From: VXMT01 sp965204835
Lineage (GTDB): Bacteria; Chloroflexota; Dehalococcoidia; UBA2979
NCBI GenBank assembly: GCA_965204835.1
Contig: OZ242017.1
Span: 1,426,001 to 1,490,000, forward strand
Length of the DNA: 64,000 nt
Direction: 5' to 3'
This document shows, one piece after another, positions 59,730-64,000 of this stretch; within the stretch, counting starts at the first letter, position 1; each line of letters opens with the position of its first letter. Below the pieces are notes generated by a model that worked only from the letters and a program-made list of their open reading frames with translations, was not told the DNA's origin and ran no database searches. The translations under genes were made by a program, and so were the position numbers.

Positions 59730-60637
59730 GAGGCGTCCGGGAGCGGCTCGCCGGTGATCAGCTGGTACGCCTCCGTGTAGCGCTGCGAGCTCGCCTCGAC
59801 CACCTCGGGCGGGAGCTCGGGCGCGGGCGGCTCGCGGTTCCAGCCGGTGTCGCTCGCCCAGTCGCGGACGTACTGCTTGTCGAACGAGGGCTGCCCGTGG
59901 CCGGCCTCGTAGCCGTCCATCGGCCAGAAGCGCGAGGAGTCCGGCGTGAGCGCCTCGTCGATGAGGGTGATCTCGCCGTCGATGACGCCGAATTCGAACT
60001 TCGTGTCGGCGATGATGATGCCGCGCTCCTCGGCGACGCCCGCTGCGTAGCGGTAGAGCGCGAGCGAGCGCAGCTTGATGACGTTCGCGGTCTCCTCGCC
60101 GATGAAGTCCACGACCTCCTCGAAGGTCATCGGCATGTCGTGACCGGTCTCGGCCTTGGTGGTGGGGGTGAAGATCGGGTCGGGCAGCATCTGCGACTCG
60201 ATGAGCCCCTCGGGCAGCACGATGCCGCAGACCGAGCCCGACTGCCGGTACTCGGACCAGCCCGAGCCCGTGATGTAGCCGCGCACGACGCACTCGACGA
60301 GGATCGGCTCGGCCTTGCGCACGATCATCGAGCGCCCCGCCAGGCCTGCCTCGCCCGCGTTCACCTCGGTGCCGCCGAGGTTGAGCGTGTCGTCGGCCTC
60401 GACCACGGAGATCATGTGGTTGGGGACCACGTCGGCGGTGCGGTTGAACCAGTGCTCGGAGAGCCGCGTGAGCACCTCGCCCTTGCGCGGGACGGGGGTC
60501 GGCATCACCACGTCGTAGGTGGAGACGCGGTCGGTGGCGACCATCAGCAGGCGGTCGTCGCCGAGGTCGTAGAGCTCGCGGACCTTGCCCTCATGCAGCT
60601 TGCCCGGCAGGTCGGTGCGCACCATCGCTGTGGTCAT
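59726..60637 (-). CDS. purC: SAICAR synthetase
   Basis: Joins CAIR and aspartate in an ATP-dependent reaction. Signatures: LHEGKVRELYDLGDDRLLMV, ATDRVSTYDVVMPTPVPRKG, ECVVRGYITGSGW, ADTKFEFG and IDEALTPDSSRFWP. At 303 aa it is the longer form. Coupled to purS by GTGA. Confidence 0.97.
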   Translation of the reverse strand: MTTAMVRTDLPGKLHEGKVRELYDLGDDRLLMVATDRVSTYDVVMPTPVPRKGEVLTRLSEHWFNRTADVVPNHMISVVEADDTLNLGGTEVNAGEAGLAGRSMIVRKAEPILVECVVRGYITGSGWSEYRQSGSVCGIVLPEGLIESQMLPDPIFTPTTKAETGHDMPMTFEEVVDFIGEETANVIKLRSLALYRYAAGVAEERGIIIADTKFEFGVIDGEITLIDEALTPDSSRFWPMDGYEAGHGQPSFDKQYVRDWASDTGWNREPPAPELPPEVVEASSQRYTEAYQLITGEPLPDAS

Positions 60638-60682
60638 CGGGGGTCCTCTCCGTGGTTCCGTTGGCTCATCGTGGTGGTCGGG

Positions 60683-61978
<1,296 letters not shown>

Positions 61979-61987
61979 GGTCCGCCC

Positions 61988-62326
61988 CTAGTCGTCCGCG
62001 AACTCTTCGCGCACCGGCGAAAACGCCTCGATGAGCGTGACCGCGTCGAGCGCGACGACGTGGTGCGGCACGTCGCCGGGGATGAGGTACGAGTCGCCCG
62101 GCCCGAGCTCCTGGTCGAGGTCGCCGATGCGGAAGTGGACGCGCCCCGAGGCGACGTGGCCGACCTGCTCGTGGGGGTGCGTGTGCTCGGGCACCTCGGC
62201 GCCCGGCGCGATGCGGATCTCGACGAACGTGATGCGGTCGCCGGAGACCAGCGTGCGGCGCACGACGCCGGGGAACTGGTCGACGGGATTGAGTGTGTCG
62301 TAGCTGCGGGTGCGGGGTTCGGTCAT
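61988..62326 (-). CDS. small cupin-domain protein
   Basis: A 112-aa single cupin. The metal-binding motif 1 is PEHTHPHEQVGHVASG and motif 2 is PGDSYLIPGDVPHHV. The ATG at 62326 gives MTEPRTRSYD. It is embedded in the purine cluster (nine bases before purB) but no known purine step needs it; sensing or sugar/organic-acid binding are possible. Confidence 0.85.
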   Translation of the reverse strand: MTEPRTRSYDTLNPVDQFPGVVRRTLVSGDRITFVEIRIAPGAEVPEHTHPHEQVGHVASGRVHFRIGDLDQELGPGDSYLIPGDVPHHVVALDAVTLIEAFSPVREEFADD

Positions 62327-62352
62327 CGGTTCCTGGCCGGTGCGCGCGGCGG

Positions 62353-62832
62353 CTAGCGCCGCGCCTGCTCCTCGCGGTAGGCGTCGAGCGCCTGCGCGAT
62401 GTCCGGGTGGCTGAGCGCGAGGATGCGCGCGGCGTAGACAGCGGCGTTGCGAGCGCCCCACGCGCCTACCGACATGGTAGCGACCGGCACCCCCGGCGGC
62501 ATCTGCACGATGGCGTGCAGCGCGTCGACGCCGCCGAGCGCCGAGGACGCCAGCGGCACGCCGATCACCGGCAGCGGCGTGTAGGCGGCGATCACGCCGG
62601 GCAGCGCCGCGGCACCGCCCGCGCCCGCCACGATCACCTCGATGCCCGCGTCCTTCGCGCCCACCGTGTAGTCGCGCACGACGTCGGGGGTGCGGTGCGC
62701 CGACATCACGTGCTGCTCGTACGGGATGCCCATGCGCTCGAGCAGCTCGCCGCAGCCGGACATCGCCTCCTCGTCGGAGCGCGAGCCCATCAGGATCGCG
62801 ACGAGCGCGGTGCCGCTGGTGTCGTTCGTCAT
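62353..62832 (-). CDS. purE: 5-(carboxyamino)imidazole ribonucleotide mutase
   Basis: Class I PurE of 159 aa. It shows MGSRSDEEAM, VMSAHRTPDVV, and AGAGGAAALPGVIAAYTPLPVIGVP. It normally works with PurK, which is not in the window. Confidence 0.96.
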   Translation of the reverse strand: MTNDTSGTALVAILMGSRSDEEAMSGCGELLERMGIPYEQHVMSAHRTPDVVRDYTVGAKDAGIEVIVAGAGGAAALPGVIAAYTPLPVIGVPLASSALGGVDALHAIVQMPPGVPVATMSVGAWGARNAAVYAARILALSHPDIAQALDAYREEQARR

Positions 62833-62842
62833 CGTGGCGTCC

Positions 62843-63247
62843 TCATCTCATGGTCCCGCCGCCGAGCATCGGGTCGGGCCCGGCGATGATCTGTGCAAGG
62901 TCGCGGCAGACCGCCGCGCGCTCGTGGCGGTCCGCGAATGCCGCGCCGCCCGTCGTGTCCTCGCTGATGTGCAGGTTCGCGCGCACGGCCGCTGCGAGTT
63001 CGTCCTGGTCCGCATCGCGGACGCGCTGCCGCACCTCCTCGTCGCGGACGCGGATGTTGCGGATCACGAACTCGCGCTCGCCCTCGAGGCTCTGCAGCAC
63101 GGCGTCGACCATGCCCGCGGTGTGCCGCCACGCCGCGACGAAGTGCAGGCACGGCGTGCTGATGCGCGTCGACTTGGTCGACCAGAAGTGCTCCTCGAGC
63201 GACTGGCGGCACTCCGGCATGGGGCAGCGCAGCAGTGACGGGCTCAT
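62843..63247 (-). CDS. hypothetical protein in the purine cluster
   Basis: A 134-aa protein that I do not recognise. It starts MSPSLLRCPMPECRQSLEEHF with a short Cys pair and a Cys further on (PCLHFVAAWRH), and continues with helices rich in Arg and Glu (EFVIRNIRVRDEEVRQRVRDADQDEL). It sits ten bases before purE and seven after purD, so it is co-transcribed. Confidence 0.6.
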   Translation of the reverse strand: MSPSLLRCPMPECRQSLEEHFWSTKSTRISTPCLHFVAAWRHTAGMVDAVLQSLEGEREFVIRNIRVRDEEVRQRVRDADQDELAAAVRANLHISEDTTGGAAFADRHERAAVCRDLAQIIAGPDPMLGGGTMR

Positions 63248-63254
63248 CGCGCTC

Positions 63255-64000
63255 CTACAGGCCCCGCGCGCTCGCCACGCGAGCGGGCTGGGCGATGTCC
63301 GTGCGGTAGTGCGCGCCCTCGAAGTGGATGCGGCGCACGTTGTCGTACGCGCGCTGGCGCGCCTCCCCCAGCGTCGGCGCCTTTGCGACGACGCACAGCA
63401 CGCGGCCGCCCGCGGTGACGAGCGTCCCATCCGCGTCGCGCCGCGCGCCGGCGAGGAAGACCTGCGCGTCACCGTCGACGTCCTCGACGCCGGTGATCGG
63501 CTTCCCGGTCTCGTAGCTGCCCGGGTAGCCGCCCGACGCCATCACGACGCCGACGGTCGCATCGTCGTCCCAGGTGACGGGCACGTCGGCGAGCCGTCCG
63601 TGCGCGACGCCCTCGCAGATGGCGAGCAGGTCCGAGGTCAGCCGCGGCAGCAGCGCCTCGGCCTCCGGGTCGCCCATGCGGCAGTTGAACTCGATCACCC
63701 TGGGGCCGTCCGCGGTCACCATCATGCCGGGGTAGAGCACGCCCCGGTACTCGCGCCCCGACGCGGCCATGGCGGCCACCGCGCGCTCGGTCACCTCGCG
63801 CCGCACCCACGCCGCGTCGTCATCGGTGAGCCAGCCGGGCGGCGAGTAGACGCCCATCCCGCCCGTGTTGGGCCCCTCGTCGCCGTCGAAGACGGGCTTG
63901 TGGTCGCAGCTGAACGGCATGTGCGCCACGGTCGTGCCGTCGGTGAACGCGTGCGCCGAGGTCTCGGGGCCGCTCAGCCGCTCCTCGATCAGCACGCGCG
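63255..64000 (-). CDS. purD: phosphoribosylamine--glycine ligase, C-terminal part (5' end outside window)
   Basis: GAR synthetase, ATP-grasp enzyme of purine synthesis. The frame is open to the window edge. Motifs: EERLSGPETSAHAF, GDEGPNTGGMGVYSP, GVLYPGMM, and EFNCRMGDPEAEALLPRL with the metal-binding residues. It is the first gene of the cluster purD-hyp-purE-cupin-purB-purC-purS within the window. Confidence 0.96.
   Translation of the reverse strand, partial: RVLIEERLSGPETSAHAFTDGTTVAHMPFSCDHKPVFDGDEGPNTGGMGVYSPPGWLTDDDAAWVRREVTERAVAAMAASGREYRGVLYPGMMVTADGPRVIEFNCRMGDPEAEALLPRLTSDLLAICEGVAHGRLADVPVTWDDDATVGVVMASGGYPGSYETGKPITGVEDVDGDAQVFLAGARRDADGTLVTAGGRVLCVVAKAPTLGEARQRAYDNVRRIHFEGAHYRTDIAQPARVASARGL

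Overview
The window is GC-rich chromosomal DNA with tightly packed genes, many start/stop overlaps of the ATGA or GTGA kind, and no tRNA, rRNA, CRISPR array or intact mobile element. HisZ with short-form HisG modules, RNase J, a type-4 Fe-S uracil-DNA glycosylase, a YceD-RpmF pair, and many acyl-CoA dehydrogenase, CaiB/BaiF and SCPx-type genes point to a Chloroflexota bacterium, perhaps Dehalococcoidia-like. This placement is inference from gene content; no 16S gene is present.

Layout. 1-11.9 kb (+): end of polA, mutM, a serpentine run of housekeeping genes (alpha/beta hydrolase, P1 peptidase, panD-panB-panC, yebC, ruvC-ruvA), a HARE-HTH/Mrr-type nuclease broken at a G7 tract, and uvrB. 11.9-20.9 kb (-): fabD-fabG-nusB-acpP, tatB-tatC, type-4 UDG, rnj, ftsK. 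21-25.8 kb (-): two tandem, unrecognised, exported modular proteins, each with two copies of a module of about 315 residues. 25.8-34.4 kb: a CoA-thioester block with three acyl-CoA dehydrogenases and one SCPx-like thiolase (-), each gene followed by its own GC hairpin, then an ACS alpha-type protein and a CaiB/BaiF CoA-transferase (+). 34.4-38.5 kb: small lipoproteins, cytochrome c, yceD-rpmF, a LolA-like lipoprotein split at a C6 tract, and a double VOC protein. 38.5-41.6 kb (+): modABC, then the RNase P RNA gene. 41.6-47.9 kb: a PIN toxin with an unusual neighbour, a PPOX-type protein, murE, a class III aminotransferase, a very small transcription unit, birA and an orphan HicB.

47.9-57 kb (+) is a histidine operon: hisZ-hisG-(phospholipase C-like)-hisD-hisC-hisB-(DNA methyltransferase)-(conserved hypothetical)-hisN-like. 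Two points stand out. Its leader encodes a His-rich leader peptide (six His in 27 codons) followed by competing hairpins, which is the layout of a classical attenuator. Its HisG is a fused tandem duplication in which the two halves have lost different motifs. 57-58.5 kb is amt. 58.5-59.5 kb is an AT-richer insertion with a possible PD-(D/E)XK protein and gene remnants on its flanks. 59.5-64 kb (-) is a purine cluster: purD-hyp-purE-cupin-purB-purC-purS.

Two genes are split at homopolymers (G7 at 8945, C6 at 36701). Each can be restored by one base, so assembly error and real phase variation both remain possible.
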